From assembly GCF_009856415.1 (NCBI RefSeq), contig NZ_WMEZ01000002.1, forward strand, positions 682,001 to 746,000: a stretch of DNA of 64,000 nucleotides, read 5' to 3'. This document shows positions 46,257 to 54,534 of this stretch, piece after piece (position 1 is the first letter of the stretch; each line of letters begins with the position of its first letter). The notes below the pieces were generated by a model. The model saw only the letters and a program-made list of their open reading frames with translations, was not told where the DNA came from and ran no database searches. The stretch is from Halobacillus litoralis (lineage in GTDB: Bacteria > Bacillota > Bacilli > Bacillales > Halobacillaceae). The position numbers and the translations under genes are program-made.

Positions 46257-46303
46257 TGACCAGTTAGTCACAACACTATAAAATATAAATGACCAACTGG
46301 TCA
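46257..46303. promoter_or_regulatory. Two TetR-type operators across facing promoters
   Basis: TGACCAGTTAGTCA (46257-46270) and TGACCAACTGGTCA (46290-46303, a perfect palindrome) are 33 bp apart, about three helix turns. On the plus strand TTGACC (46256) and TAAAAT (46279), 17 bp apart, serve the TetR gene. On the minus strand TTGACC (46311-46306) and TATATT (46287-46282), 18 bp apart, serve swrC. Each operator overlaps both promoters. Confidence 0.75.
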
Positions 46304-46354
46304 GAGGTCAAGAAAAAAATCATTAACTTCTCCAATTTTGAAGGAGCGACAACC

Positions 46355-47200
46355 ATGGAACAAAAATCAATATATATTATCGAACAGTCCATCAAGCTAT
46401 TTGCGAAAAAAGGATTCAGCTCTACTTCCGTGCAGGAAATCGCAAGTGCATGCGGAATATCCAAAGGGGCTTTTTACCTTCATTTCAAATCGAAAGATGC
46501 TTTGCTGTTAAACATATTCAATTATTATTATCAGCGGATCCAGACGCGTATTGACGAAATTCAAAAGCTCCATGCTGATGACCGCACGAAGTTCAAAAAA
46601 CAATTGCAAGTCACATTTGAAGAACTAGCCGATCACCGCGAATTCATTATCATGCAAATCCGGGAACAAGCCATTCCCTTCAATGAAAATATCGAAGAGT
46701 TTCTCACCCAAATGCGGGTGAATTCCTACCTTTTCTACAAAGGTCACTTGCAAAACATCTACCAACATCGAGTGAATGAAGTCCTATGGGAGGTAAGCCT
46801 AATTTTGCAGGGAATGTTCAAAGGATATATGGATTTAATTATAATCGAAGGGGCTGATTTGGACCTTGAGTCCCTGGCGGAAGCGATGTTACGTAGGACA
46901 GACTACATTGTCGAAGGATTTGAAAAGAGTGGTGACCAACCAGTCATAACCGGAGAAATGATGCACCAGCTCCTACCTACTGACTTCTCTGGAGAAGAAA
47001 AAGAGCAATTGCTATCGAGTTTAGAGGAACTAGCTCATGAAGGGAACCAGGATATTAAAGATACCGTTCATGTTCTGACGGAAGAGATGAAGAGAGATCA
47101 GCCTCGCCCGGCGATTCTAAAAGGAATGATCGGAAACCTCGAAGGCACCTCCCATTTCACCATAACTATTGCTAGAATCAAACAGTTTTATCAATTATAA
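46355..47200 (+). CDS. TetR-family regulator of swrC
   Basis: 281 residues from the ATG at 46355 (AAGGAG upstream). The frame's earlier start at 46289 would fall inside an operator. The N-terminal DNA-binding helix-turn-helix reads LFAKKGFSSTSVQEIASACG then ISKGAFYLHFKSKDALLL. It is longer than a usual TetR (about 190-200), with an added C-terminal region after residue 200, as in Bacillus YerO, the swrC neighbour there. It is very probably a self-controlled repressor that releases when a toxic amphiphile binds. Confidence 0.92.
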   Translation: MEQKSIYIIEQSIKLFAKKGFSSTSVQEIASACGISKGAFYLHFKSKDALLLNIFNYYYQRIQTRIDEIQKLHADDRTKFKKQLQVTFEELADHREFIIMQIREQAIPFNENIEEFLTQMRVNSYLFYKGHLQNIYQHRVNEVLWEVSLILQGMFKGYMDLIIIEGADLDLESLAEAMLRRTDYIVEGFEKSGDQPVITGEMMHQLLPTDFSGEEKEQLLSSLEELAHEGNQDIKDTVHVLTEEMKRDQPRPAILKGMIGNLEGTSHFTITIARIKQFYQL

Positions 47201-47230
47201 GAAATTCGTTCACCATCCTATGGATATAAC

Positions 47231-47257
47231 AAAAGCTCAGGCGCGGCCTGAGCTTTT
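47231..47257. terminator. Bidirectional terminator, TetR gene and next gene
   Basis: AAAAGCTCAGGC-gcg-GCCTGAGCTTTT with T-runs on both strands, between convergent genes. Confidence 0.95.
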
Positions 47258-47260
47258 TTA

Positions 47261-47725
47261 TTATACACGTTCTGCTTCTAGTACTTCATCGAGAATTGGA
47301 TAGACAGCGTCTACTCCCTCTTCTGCTACTAAACAAGCTACACCAAGCGGGGTTTCCCAAAAGGAATCAGGAATATAAGGATTTTTAAGCCCTGCCGGCT
47401 GATAAAGCGAACGGTAGATCCGATTCAAATGTTGGCGTGTCTCTTCCGGATCCCTTTCTTTTTCACCCCGGGCAATTAAGAATACGTAGCGCATCGATTG
47501 AAACAGGTTGTCTCCTGGCATGAACGTATATTCCTTAAAGAATTTCAGCTGTTCCTGCGCTTTTTCCTTCAATCCCGATTGGACCGCAAGATCATCGAGA
47601 TGCTGTTGCAAATGGTTATGCACTTGTTGGAAGACTCTCCGTTTTTCATCTTGCATGACTTTATCATTATAGATTTCCTGCAATTTTGTAAATGCGGTTT
47701 CTTTCGTCCATTCCACCTTGATCAC
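47261..47725 (-). CDS. Uncharacterised protein, 154 residues
   Basis: I do not recognise the family. It is soluble and mostly helical in character, with no signal or membrane segment. The first half is charged (KLQEIYNDKVMQDEKRRVFQ) and the second half has YIPDSFWETPLGVACLVAEE followed by GVDAVYPILDEV. It starts 27 bp after the FAD monooxygenase gene on the same strand, so the two are probably one operon and may act in one process. It ends at a shared terminator. The ribosome site (AAGGTG) is moderate. Confidence 0.8.
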   Translation of the reverse strand: MIKVEWTKETAFTKLQEIYNDKVMQDEKRRVFQQVHNHLQQHLDDLAVQSGLKEKAQEQLKFFKEYTFMPGDNLFQSMRYVFLIARGEKERDPEETRQHLNRIYRSLYQPAGLKNPYIPDSFWETPLGVACLVAEEGVDAVYPILDEVLEAERV

Positions 47726-47751
47726 CTCATTACTACATTCGACTTTTATTG

Positions 47752-48972
47752 CTAGGATTCCTTTTTAAAACCAAACTGTTCCGCTTCCATTTCCATCGCT
47801 GTATGAAGAAGAGGAAAATCAGCAGCATCGTCTTTTAAATGACGGGATAAATTCGGGACAAGTTTGTTCCATACCATTGGATTTGCTGCCATCGCTTGAA
47901 ACAGAGCTACTTCATTATCTGTCCATTTTCTTAAGGACTGGATATAATGAAGCGTCATTTGGAAACCAGGGAGAAGCTGCTCGTCTCTCTTCCTTGCAAA
48001 TTCCTCCAATGCTTCTTCTTTGGAGATTCCTTCATCCATTTTCAAGCATGCATCGGCCAATAAGAATGACTGCATAAAGGCATCATTGATTCCTAAACCT
48101 GTACTGGGATCTTTGCTGTGACCCGCGTCGCCGATTAATGCCCATCCATCCCCATAGGCCGTCCGGAAGAAGTTCGGCATACCGGGTGTTCCAATCATCT
48201 TTCCTTGAAGCCGGGCACCTTCCATTCGCTCTTTCATGCCATACATTTGATCAAACGTTTGTTTAAATGATTCTTCCGGATTCTTCATCATCGTTTTGAA
48301 TTCCTCTGGATGGATTTCTATGCCCAGGCAGTCGCGGTTAGGCTCCATCGGAAACACAAAGCCGATACGTCCTTCATGAAGGAAGATCTCTGTGGCGGGT
48401 TCTGGTAACGGGGCTATTCCTTCAAAGTATCCATAAATGACCGGGCGTAATGGCTTCGTTTCTTCATATTTCTCTGCCCCTGTCCAATGAGCCATGTTCG
48501 AGTTCTTCCCGTCTGCCCCAACAATCAAATCAGCATAGACATCTTGCGAGTTCCCTTTTTCTATTAGATGGATGCCAACGACCTTCTCCTCTTCCCATAT
48601 TAATTCTCTGGCCGATGTTTCGGGTTTGAAATGGACGGATGGGAAAGTAAGCGCTCGTTCAATCAACATGGAGTCGAGCTTGTCTCTTCTTGGTATGATC
48701 GTATAGGACGTCCTTGGTCCTTCAACGAAACTGCTTCCGATATAGGTCCTCATCCTCGTTACTTTTCTCAAACCCGACTCCTCGAGCTGCTCAAGCACGC
48801 CTAATTTTTCTAAGAATCCTGTGTGGGACATAAAATGGGTGGATAATGTATCACTCGGAAAACTGGCTTTATCAACAAGGAGGACCTTCTTCCCCATCTC
48901 TCCTAGTATAATAGCTAAACTTGCGCCGGCTACTCGTGCACCGACGATAATGACATCATAATGATGATTCAT
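47752..48972 (-). CDS. FAD-dependent monooxygenase/reductase (PHBH-like fold)
   Basis: 406 residues. The FAD site is DVIIVGARVAGASLAIILGE, the GxRVxG variant common in geranylgeranyl-reductase and halogenase-like flavoproteins. DLIVGADGKNSNMAHW is the GADG(xxS) middle motif, and GDAGHSKDPSTGLGINDAFM is the second FAD contact. Substrate unknown; an aromatic or polyketide-like compound is typical for the family. The ATG at 48972 gives the better family start than the one at 48990 and has AAGGTG upstream. First gene of a two-gene operon with the unknown 154-residue protein. Confidence 0.88.
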   Translation of the reverse strand: MNHHYDVIIVGARVAGASLAIILGEMGKKVLLVDKASFPSDTLSTHFMSHTGFLEKLGVLEQLEESGLRKVTRMRTYIGSSFVEGPRTSYTIIPRRDKLDSMLIERALTFPSVHFKPETSARELIWEEEKVVGIHLIEKGNSQDVYADLIVGADGKNSNMAHWTGAEKYEETKPLRPVIYGYFEGIAPLPEPATEIFLHEGRIGFVFPMEPNRDCLGIEIHPEEFKTMMKNPEESFKQTFDQMYGMKERMEGARLQGKMIGTPGMPNFFRTAYGDGWALIGDAGHSKDPSTGLGINDAFMQSFLLADACLKMDEGISKEEALEEFARKRDEQLLPGFQMTLHYIQSLRKWTDNEVALFQAMAANPMVWNKLVPNLSRHLKDDAADFPLLHTAMEMEAEQFGFKKES

Positions 48973-49063
48973 GATAGCACACACCTTCATGGATCGTTTA
49001 CCTCCATCATAACTGGAGCACCATGAAAACTCTAGAGGCAGCTACGTTGGTTTTATTGTAGAT

Positions 49064-49603
49064 AAGCTTCCGATTGTGGAACACTCAGTTTCGAGATGTT
49101 CCCGGGGTTCGTTGCCTGGTTGAGAGTTAGGGGTGGCTGGGAAGCAACTCGCTTTCCTGTGGAGGAGCGCCGAGCTTCCTCGGACTGCGTCCTGCGGGAT
49201 CTCGCCTATCTCCTTCTCCCACGGGAGTCTCGCAGCTCCCCAACCACCCCATTCCATGTAAGGGAGAAACGAACCTCTATACCAAGTTGGACTGTCTCCC
49301 TACTATCCCATCGATAGAAGTATGAAGCGCTCTGTATCAAGCCTTTACGTACTCTGGAGCGGTTTATACGATTCGCTTTTTCAATCATAAATACCGATTA
49401 TTGCGGAAGTGGTTTCGAGAATCTTCCATGGCAAAGGGGCGGAGGGGAATGGCGAGACTCCTGCGGGAACAGAGTGCTTGGTGAGACCCCGCAAGGCGTT
49501 AGCCTGAGGAGGCTCACCGCGCTCCCGCGGAAAGCGAGTCATTCCCCTCCGCCCCACCCACTTAACAAAAGTCTCGAAATCGAGTCTTACACAATACTGC
49601 CAT
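49064..49603. repeat. MITE-like composite palindromic element, copy 4 (interior inverted)
   Basis: About 540 bp. The left end is AGCTTCCGATTGTGGAACAC then TCAGTTTCGAGATG; the right end is TCTCGAAATCGAGTCTTACA then CAATACTGCCA. Module 2 (49131-49251) lies beside the AGCTCCC-type end and module 1 (49437-49556, perfect 16-bp arms GGGGCGGAGGGGAATG) beside the TGCCA end, which is the reverse of copies 2, 3, 5 and 6. Flank similarity (TTAAAGTAAATGGCAG) with copy 1 extends the end outward by about 12 bp. Confidence 0.85.
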
Positions 49604-49637
49604 TTACTTTAATAACCAATCAATCTATGAACATAAA

Positions 49638-49661
49638 AAAACTCCCGCGATGGGGAGTTTT
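49638..49661 (-). terminator. Terminator after the DUF2188 gene
   Basis: AAAACTCCC...GGGAGTTTT; on the minus strand it is followed by TTTTT. Confidence 0.85.
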
Positions 49662-49663
49662 GA

Positions 49664-49861
49664 TTAGTAGGTGCGTTCTTCTTCAACTTCATGGTTTTGA
49701 TCCATGATTTGAAGTTTACTCGGTTTGTTTTCTTTTGCGATTTCCTCTGCTTTCGCAACAGCAGTATCACGCTCATCATAAAGGTCTGTCGGAGCGACAT
49801 CCTCGATTTTTACAAACCAACCGGTTACATCTTTATTAGGTACAACACTATATTGTTTCAT
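49664..49861 (-). CDS. DUF2188 small protein
   Basis: 65 residues (68 if the first ATG at 49870 is used). MKQYSVVPNKDVTGWFVKIE then TAVAKAEEIAKENKPSKLQI and the end EVEEERTY fit the DUF2188 pattern: Y-x-V-V-P, G-W, helix with A-x-E-x-A, and an E-x-x-Y tail. Biochemical function is unknown. It is a single gene with its own terminator. The choice between ATG 49870 and 49861 is not settled; the ribosome site (GGAGTGAAG) suits either. Confidence 0.85.
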   Translation of the reverse strand: MKQYSVVPNKDVTGWFVKIEDVAPTDLYDERDTAVAKAEEIAKENKPSKLQIMDQNHEVEEERTY

Positions 49862-49934
49862 GAACTTCACTCCTATCTCATAGACTTAATTAACCATTCC
49901 CACAGCAAGGAGGGTTCAAACGTATCGAAATTGT

Positions 49935-49963
49935 TTGACATTGAGAAAGGACGGCTTTATAAT
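49935..49963 (+). promoter_or_regulatory. Consensus sigma-A promoter of the metY-metX operon
   Basis: TTGACA (49935-49940), 17-bp spacer, TATAAT (49958-49963). Both boxes are perfect and lie about 35 bp before the riboswitch. Confidence 0.92.
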
Positions 49964-49997
49964 TTCAAACAAGTCAGAAAAATTGAATAAAAAACAA

Positions 49998-50107
49998 CTC
50001 TTATCGAGAGCGGCAGAGGGACTAGGCCCTACGACGCCCGGCAACCTTCAAGGAAAACCCTTGAAAAGGTGCTACATCCTACAGATCACATGATCTGAAA
50101 GATAAGG
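49998..50107 (+). ncRNA. SAM-I (S-box) riboswitch
   Basis: Starts CTCTTATCGAGAGCGGCAGA then GGGACTAGGCCC; the core ACGACGCCCGGCAACCTTCA is diagnostic for the S-box. AAGGTGCTACATCCTACAGA then TCACATGATCTGAAAGATAA follow. CTTATC near the start pairs with GATAAG near the end to form P1. High S-adenosylmethionine should fold this form and let the downstream terminator form, shutting off metY-metX. Confidence 0.97.
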
Positions 50108-50124
50108 GGAGGTATGAGATACAT

Positions 50125-50159
50125 AAAGCCCTCTTCTTACTTACAGAAGAGGGCTTTTT
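50125..50159 (+). terminator. S-box expression-platform terminator
   Basis: AAAGCCCTCTTC...GAAGAGGGCTTT then TT, between the riboswitch and metY. Confidence 0.95.
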
Positions 50160-50216
50160 CGTTTTTCTCTTCTAGAAAGTGGATGACCTAGAAAAAATCT
50201 GAGGAGGAACTTTTCT

Positions 50217-51911
50217 ATGACTTTACCATTCCATACGTTCGGTCCTGAAACGAATTTGCTTCACGGTGGCCAAGAGCCTGATCCCGCTACAGGTTCTCGT
50301 GCTGTCCCGATTTATCAGACGACATCGTATGTTTTCAATGATACGGAACATGCTCAAAATCTTTTTTCGCTTGCGGAACCTGGCAATATTTATTCACGCA
50401 TTGGAAACCCGACCGTCGATGTATTCGAACAACGAATGGCCCTTCTTGAAGACGGTGCCGCGGCGGTGGCGACAGCCTCAGGCATGTCGGCCATCACGAT
50501 GGCCATACTGAATGTCGCTAAAGCCGGAGATGACATTGTCACTTCGACGAACCTTTATGGAGGGACCTACAATTTGTTTGTCCACACCCTCCCTCGTTAT
50601 GGAATCAATGTCCATTTTGTAGAAGGAGAGGATCCCGAATCATTCGCCAAGGCGATCACTCCTCATACAAAAGCGATTTTTGCCGAAACCATCGGGAACC
50701 CGAGTTTGAATGTACTGGACATTGAAGCCATCGCAGATGTCGCGCATGACCACCATATTCCTTTCATCATCGATAACACATTCGCTACTCCGTATGTGTG
50801 CAGACCCATCGACTGGGGAGCAGATATCGTTGTGCACTCTGCCACGAAATGGATTGGTGGACACGGAACGGCCATTGGCGGTGTTGTCGTTGACAGTGGA
50901 CGTTTTGACTGGAATGATGAGAAATTCCCAGGGTTCACAGAACCGGATGAAAGCTATAACGGGATCCGATTCGGGGTAGATGTAGGCCCTGCCGCTTTTG
51001 CCATAAAACTGCGCGTACAGCTGCTTCGAGATATTGGTGCCTGTCTAAGCCCACAGAACGCGTTCTTACTTTTGCAAGGTCTGGAAACTTTACACTTGCG
51101 TGTGAAAACACATGCGGATCAGGCATTAGAAATCGCTGAATACTTAAACCATCACGATGGTGTTGAATGGGTGAATTACCCGGGATTGAAAGACCACCCA
51201 ACTTATTCTTTAGCGCAAAAATACTTCCACTACGGCCATGGATCCATTGTTGTCTTTGGAATTAAAGGAGGACGGGATGCAGGTCGCAAACTGATTGATC
51301 AAAGCACAATCTGGTCGCATGTAGCCAATGTCGGGGATGCCAAATCTTTAATCATCCATCCAGCCTCTACGACTCACCAGCAATTAAGCGACGAAAACTT
51401 GAGTAAATCTGGTGTAACAGAAGAACTTGTCCGCTTGTCTGTCGGGTTAGAGTCTGTAAAAGATTTAATTCAGGACCTGGACAACGCCATCTTCCATGCC
51501 ACAGGATATAGGAAATCATATGGTAAGAGCAAGCATGTAGCAGAGCCTGTTTTATCCTCATCCCTTGACCGTTCGAACGGGGACTTGAGAAAAAGAGTGA
51601 TCGGAATTGTAGGCACAAGTACTCTTCTTGTGGAGCAAAACAAATTGGAAAGGTTAGGGTTTGAAGTTCTTACCTTCTCTCACCTTGAGGACCTTCAAAA
51701 AGAAACGAATGTCAACTGGGATATCGTCTATGTTGAAGAAGCGAATGAGGATGTCTTGAACAGAGCAAAAGAAATAAAGCCGACACTACTCTGGTCAAGA
51801 AAACCAATCACTCACGAAGATGCAGCCATCATTTCCGGGGTTAGCCTTTATGAAGCTGTCGTGAATATCCGGTCAGGGAAAGATTTTTCCACTTCCCTCG
51901 TATCAGTCTAG
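50217..51911 (+). CDS. metY: O-acetylhomoserine sulfhydrylase with C-terminal extension
   Basis: 564 residues; MetY proteins are usually about 430. Residues 1-430 are a standard Cys/Met PLP enzyme: [31 protein letters not shown]-like start, and the PLP lysine 211 in [18 protein letters not shown]. It makes homocysteine from O-acetylhomoserine and sulfide. The last 110 residues ([20 protein letters not shown] to the end) look like a small alpha/beta domain, with a GxxGTS turn after the first strand and [14 protein letters not shown] later; I do not recognise a family. Controlled by the S-box upstream. metX follows directly. Confidence 0.93.
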   Translation: MTLPFHTFGPETNLLHGGQEPDPATGSRAVPIYQTTSYVFNDTEHAQNLFSLAEPGNIYSRIGNPTVDVFEQRMALLEDGAAAVATASGMSAITMAILNVAKAGDDIVTSTNLYGGTYNLFVHTLPRYGINVHFVEGEDPESFAKAITPHTKAIFAETIGNPSLNVLDIEAIADVAHDHHIPFIIDNTFATPYVCRPIDWGADIVVHSATKWIGGHGTAIGGVVVDSGRFDWNDEKFPGFTEPDESYNGIRFGVDVGPAAFAIKLRVQLLRDIGACLSPQNAFLLLQGLETLHLRVKTHADQALEIAEYLNHHDGVEWVNYPGLKDHPTYSLAQKYFHYGHGSIVVFGIKGGRDAGRKLIDQSTIWSHVANVGDAKSLIIHPASTTHQQLSDENLSKSGVTEELVRLSVGLESVKDLIQDLDNAIFHATGYRKSYGKSKHVAEPVLSSSLDRSNGDLRKRVIGIVGTSTLLVEQNKLERLGFEVLTFSHLEDLQKETNVNWDIVYVEEANEDVLNRAKEIKPTLLWSRKPITHEDAAIISGVSLYEAVVNIRSGKDFSTSLVSV

Positions 51912-51934
51912 TGAAAGAAAGGAGAATGAAAAGC

Positions 51935-52987
51935 ATGTCATTAAGAAACCCCACCAGCCACCCACGAACCAATCAATCGATATCGATTGGCACTTTCACC
52001 TTCGAGTCTGGTGAAGTGCTTTCGGATGTCGAACTTGCCTACGAAAGATACGGGCCGACAAATGCTCCCGTCATTCTCGTATGCCACGCATTAACGGGCA
52101 ACCAGCTCGCCGTCGGTTCAAGGGATGAACGTGGCTGGTGGGCCGGTTTGATTGGCGAAGACTGCCCAATCGATACCAATCGCTATCAAGTGATCACCTT
52201 CAATGTTCTAGGTGGATGTCACGGATCCACTGGCCCTGCGAGCATTAACCCGGACACAGGCAAACCATACCGTCAAACCTTTCCCAAAGTCACGATTAGG
52301 GATATGGTCCACGCTCAATATGAAGCTTTACAGCACTTAGGCATCACACATGTCCATGCGATCGCAGGCGGATCACTTGGAGGTATGCAGACGTACGAAT
52401 GGGGACTTCTTTATCCTGACTTCATGAAAAAATTATTCATTCTCGCAGCCACACCTTACTTAAGTGATTACGGCATTGCTTTTAATCATATTGGTGCCAG
52501 AGCCATAAAGAGTGACCCTCATTTCCGAAATGGAGACTACCACTCAAATGAAGACCTAAGGGGATTTGAAATTGCGCGCATGACCGGGATGGTCACGTAC
52601 CGAAGCAGCACCTTATTTGAGAAAAGGTTCGACCGTTCTTATCACGCGGATACCTCGTATGAAATCCAATCTTATTTGGATTACCAGGGCGATAAGATTA
52701 AAGAACGGTTTGATGCCAATAGCTATCTTTACCTTCTTGAGGCGATGAACAACCATGACATCGGACGCGGGAGAAACGGATGGCCTCAAGCAGCGAATCA
52801 ATACAAAGCAGAGGTTCATACTTTCAGTTTCGAACATGACCTTCTTTATCCAGAAGCTTTGATCCAGCCATTCTCTACAGCCTGTAATAAAGGGAAGCAT
52901 CACCACATTTCCACCGACTACGGTCATGATGGATTCCTCGTAGAGTTTGACCGTTGGGGTAAATGGGTGGAAGAACAACTAACCTAA
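51935..52987 (+). CDS. metX: Homoserine O-acetyltransferase
   Basis: 350 residues, alpha/beta-hydrolase fold. TFNVLGGCHGSTGPASINPD is the substrate-loop signature, and the nucleophile Ser147 is in AGGSLGGMQTYEW. The acid is Asp in FSFEHDLLYP and the base is His in DYGHDGFL. It acetylates homoserine for MetY. The gene frame opens at 51911, but AAAGGAG at 51918 is best spaced for the ATG at 51935 (MSLRNPTSHP). Second gene of the S-box operon. Annotation as a succinyltransferase is also possible, since the family can switch acyl donor, but the MetX fold with MetY next door favours acetyl. Confidence 0.94.
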   Translation: MSLRNPTSHPRTNQSISIGTFTFESGEVLSDVELAYERYGPTNAPVILVCHALTGNQLAVGSRDERGWWAGLIGEDCPIDTNRYQVITFNVLGGCHGSTGPASINPDTGKPYRQTFPKVTIRDMVHAQYEALQHLGITHVHAIAGGSLGGMQTYEWGLLYPDFMKKLFILAATPYLSDYGIAFNHIGARAIKSDPHFRNGDYHSNEDLRGFEIARMTGMVTYRSSTLFEKRFDRSYHADTSYEIQSYLDYQGDKIKERFDANSYLYLLEAMNNHDIGRGRNGWPQAANQYKAEVHTFSFEHDLLYPEALIQPFSTACNKGKHHHISTDYGHDGFLVEFDRWGKWVEEQLT

Positions 52988-53021
52988 CTTCCTGGCGATG
53001 CTTTTCTACCTATAAAAAACA

Positions 53022-53059
53022 AAAACCGTTCCGTTTTTAATTCAAAACGGAACGGTTTT
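53022..53059. terminator. Bidirectional terminator, metX and polysaccharide deacetylase
   Basis: AAAACCGTTCCGTTTT...AAAACGGAACGGTTTT is a perfect 16-bp stem. The last codons and stop of the minus-strand gene lie inside it. Confidence 0.95.
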
Positions 53060-54416
53060 CTTGTTTATTGATCAAATGACTGACAGGAACTACTTTATAC
53101 CCTTTAACGTACAGCTTTTCCAATAAGAGATCTACAGTTTCCACAGTAGAAAGTTGAAGATCATGAAGCAGAACAATTGAATCTTCTTCTACTTTTGAAA
53201 GAATATCTTCAGCCACCGCATCCGGTTTTAGTTCTTCCCACTTTTCGGAATAGATCGTCCACGGAACTACATAGCCTTCTTCTTGATAGTTAGCAGAAGG
53301 CAGATTTCCAAAAGGCAATCTCAATAAATCCACCTTCTGACCGGTCACTTGTTCCAGGATCGTTTGAGTAGATGAAATCTGTTGATTGACCCGCTCATCC
53401 GACAAGCGTCCCAAACGAGCATGATTCCACGTATGGTTACCGATTTCGTGCCCGCGTTCACTCACTTCCCGAGCTACTTCAGGATAGTAACCTACCCGTT
53501 TTCCAATCATGAAAAAAGAGGCTTTGGCTTCATACTTGTCTAGTACATCAAGGATTTTTCTGGTCACCTCAGGGTGAGGGCCATCATCGAAGGTTAAAGC
53601 CACTTCTTTCCCTTCGTGTAAATGGTTATCTAAAGAAAAGTCCTTGTAATGATCGTCGCTTCCCTGCCCCTCTAATATGGGCTCAGCTAATTCTTCAGGC
53701 ACCTCTTTAAAGGCATCGGTATATTCTGAACGAAGCAGTTTGGATACTTTATCCCTCTCAATCATCACACGGATTGGTTCCTCATTAGCTGAATCATCTA
53801 TAAAAACAAGGATACCTTCCCCCGTCAAAGCAACATCTTCGTAGAATTCAGGTCTAGCCTCAAGCTTATCCAGAAGCTTCGAGTTTTCTTCACCTGTATC
53901 TATCATTTTCTCTTTTGTCCAATCGTGAAGACGATCGACATAATAGATATCTTCCTTGAATAATTCTTCAAGCGACAAGGCTTTGCCTTTCTTCTTATCG
54001 AAATTCATGACGGTTTGATTGGTCACGACTCCGTCTTTCCCAAGGTCGATCGTTTCTATAAACCTCACAACAAAGAAACGTTCATTTTGATGAATCACTT
54101 CAAAATCAATGTGCAATTCATGCGACTGGCTTCCAGCACTTTTTTGTTTACTTTTATAGCTTTCTTGTTTGAACAAAGCTTTCTGCTGATTCACGTAATC
54201 TATAATGGTTTGGTCAATTTGGTTATTCGGTGTTTGTGGATAATGTGCGGTCATATGATACTCTTCAAATTCACTGATATCTGTTTCTATACTTACGTCA
54301 TACATCGCCTGATTACCCGTCTTCTCTCCCGACTCTTCATTAGCATTTGCAATGAAAGAACAGCCGGACGCCGTCAACAAAACAAACAAAATGGTATATA
54401 TAATCGGTTGTCTCAT
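53037..54416 (-). CDS. Lipoprotein polysaccharide deacetylase (PdaC-like)
   Basis: 459 residues. A lipoprotein signal ends at TASGC (Cys19). Residues about 38-235 form a DUF4163/DUF3298-like region (FEEYHMTAHYPQTPNNQIDQ; FDKKKGKALSLEELF). The NodB catalytic domain occupies about 265-455: TFDDGPHPEVTRKILDVLDK, metal histidines in GHEIGNHTWNHARLG, and LLRLPFGN near the end. It removes acetyl groups from cell-wall glycans outside the membrane, like Bacillus PdaC. Single gene. Its C-terminus is encoded within a terminator stem. Confidence 0.93.
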   Translation of the reverse strand: MRQPIIYTILFVLLTASGCSFIANANEESGEKTGNQAMYDVSIETDISEFEEYHMTAHYPQTPNNQIDQTIIDYVNQQKALFKQESYKSKQKSAGSQSHELHIDFEVIHQNERFFVVRFIETIDLGKDGVVTNQTVMNFDKKKGKALSLEELFKEDIYYVDRLHDWTKEKMIDTGEENSKLLDKLEARPEFYEDVALTGEGILVFIDDSANEEPIRVMIERDKVSKLLRSEYTDAFKEVPEELAEPILEGQGSDDHYKDFSLDNHLHEGKEVALTFDDGPHPEVTRKILDVLDKYEAKASFFMIGKRVGYYPEVAREVSERGHEIGNHTWNHARLGRLSDERVNQQISSTQTILEQVTGQKVDLLRLPFGNLPSANYQEEGYVVPWTIYSEKWEELKPDAVAEDILSKVEEDSIVLLHDLQLSTVETVDLLLEKLYVKGYKVVPVSHLINKQENRSVLN

Positions 54417-54534
54417 GCTCTTCCCTCTTTATCTCATAGTTACACAATCTATTGTAACACAAATGTAACAATGACTTAATCACTAAGTTATATTCAGTAA
54501 ATTAAATTAATTCAACAAAGTCCTCTTTCAGAAA

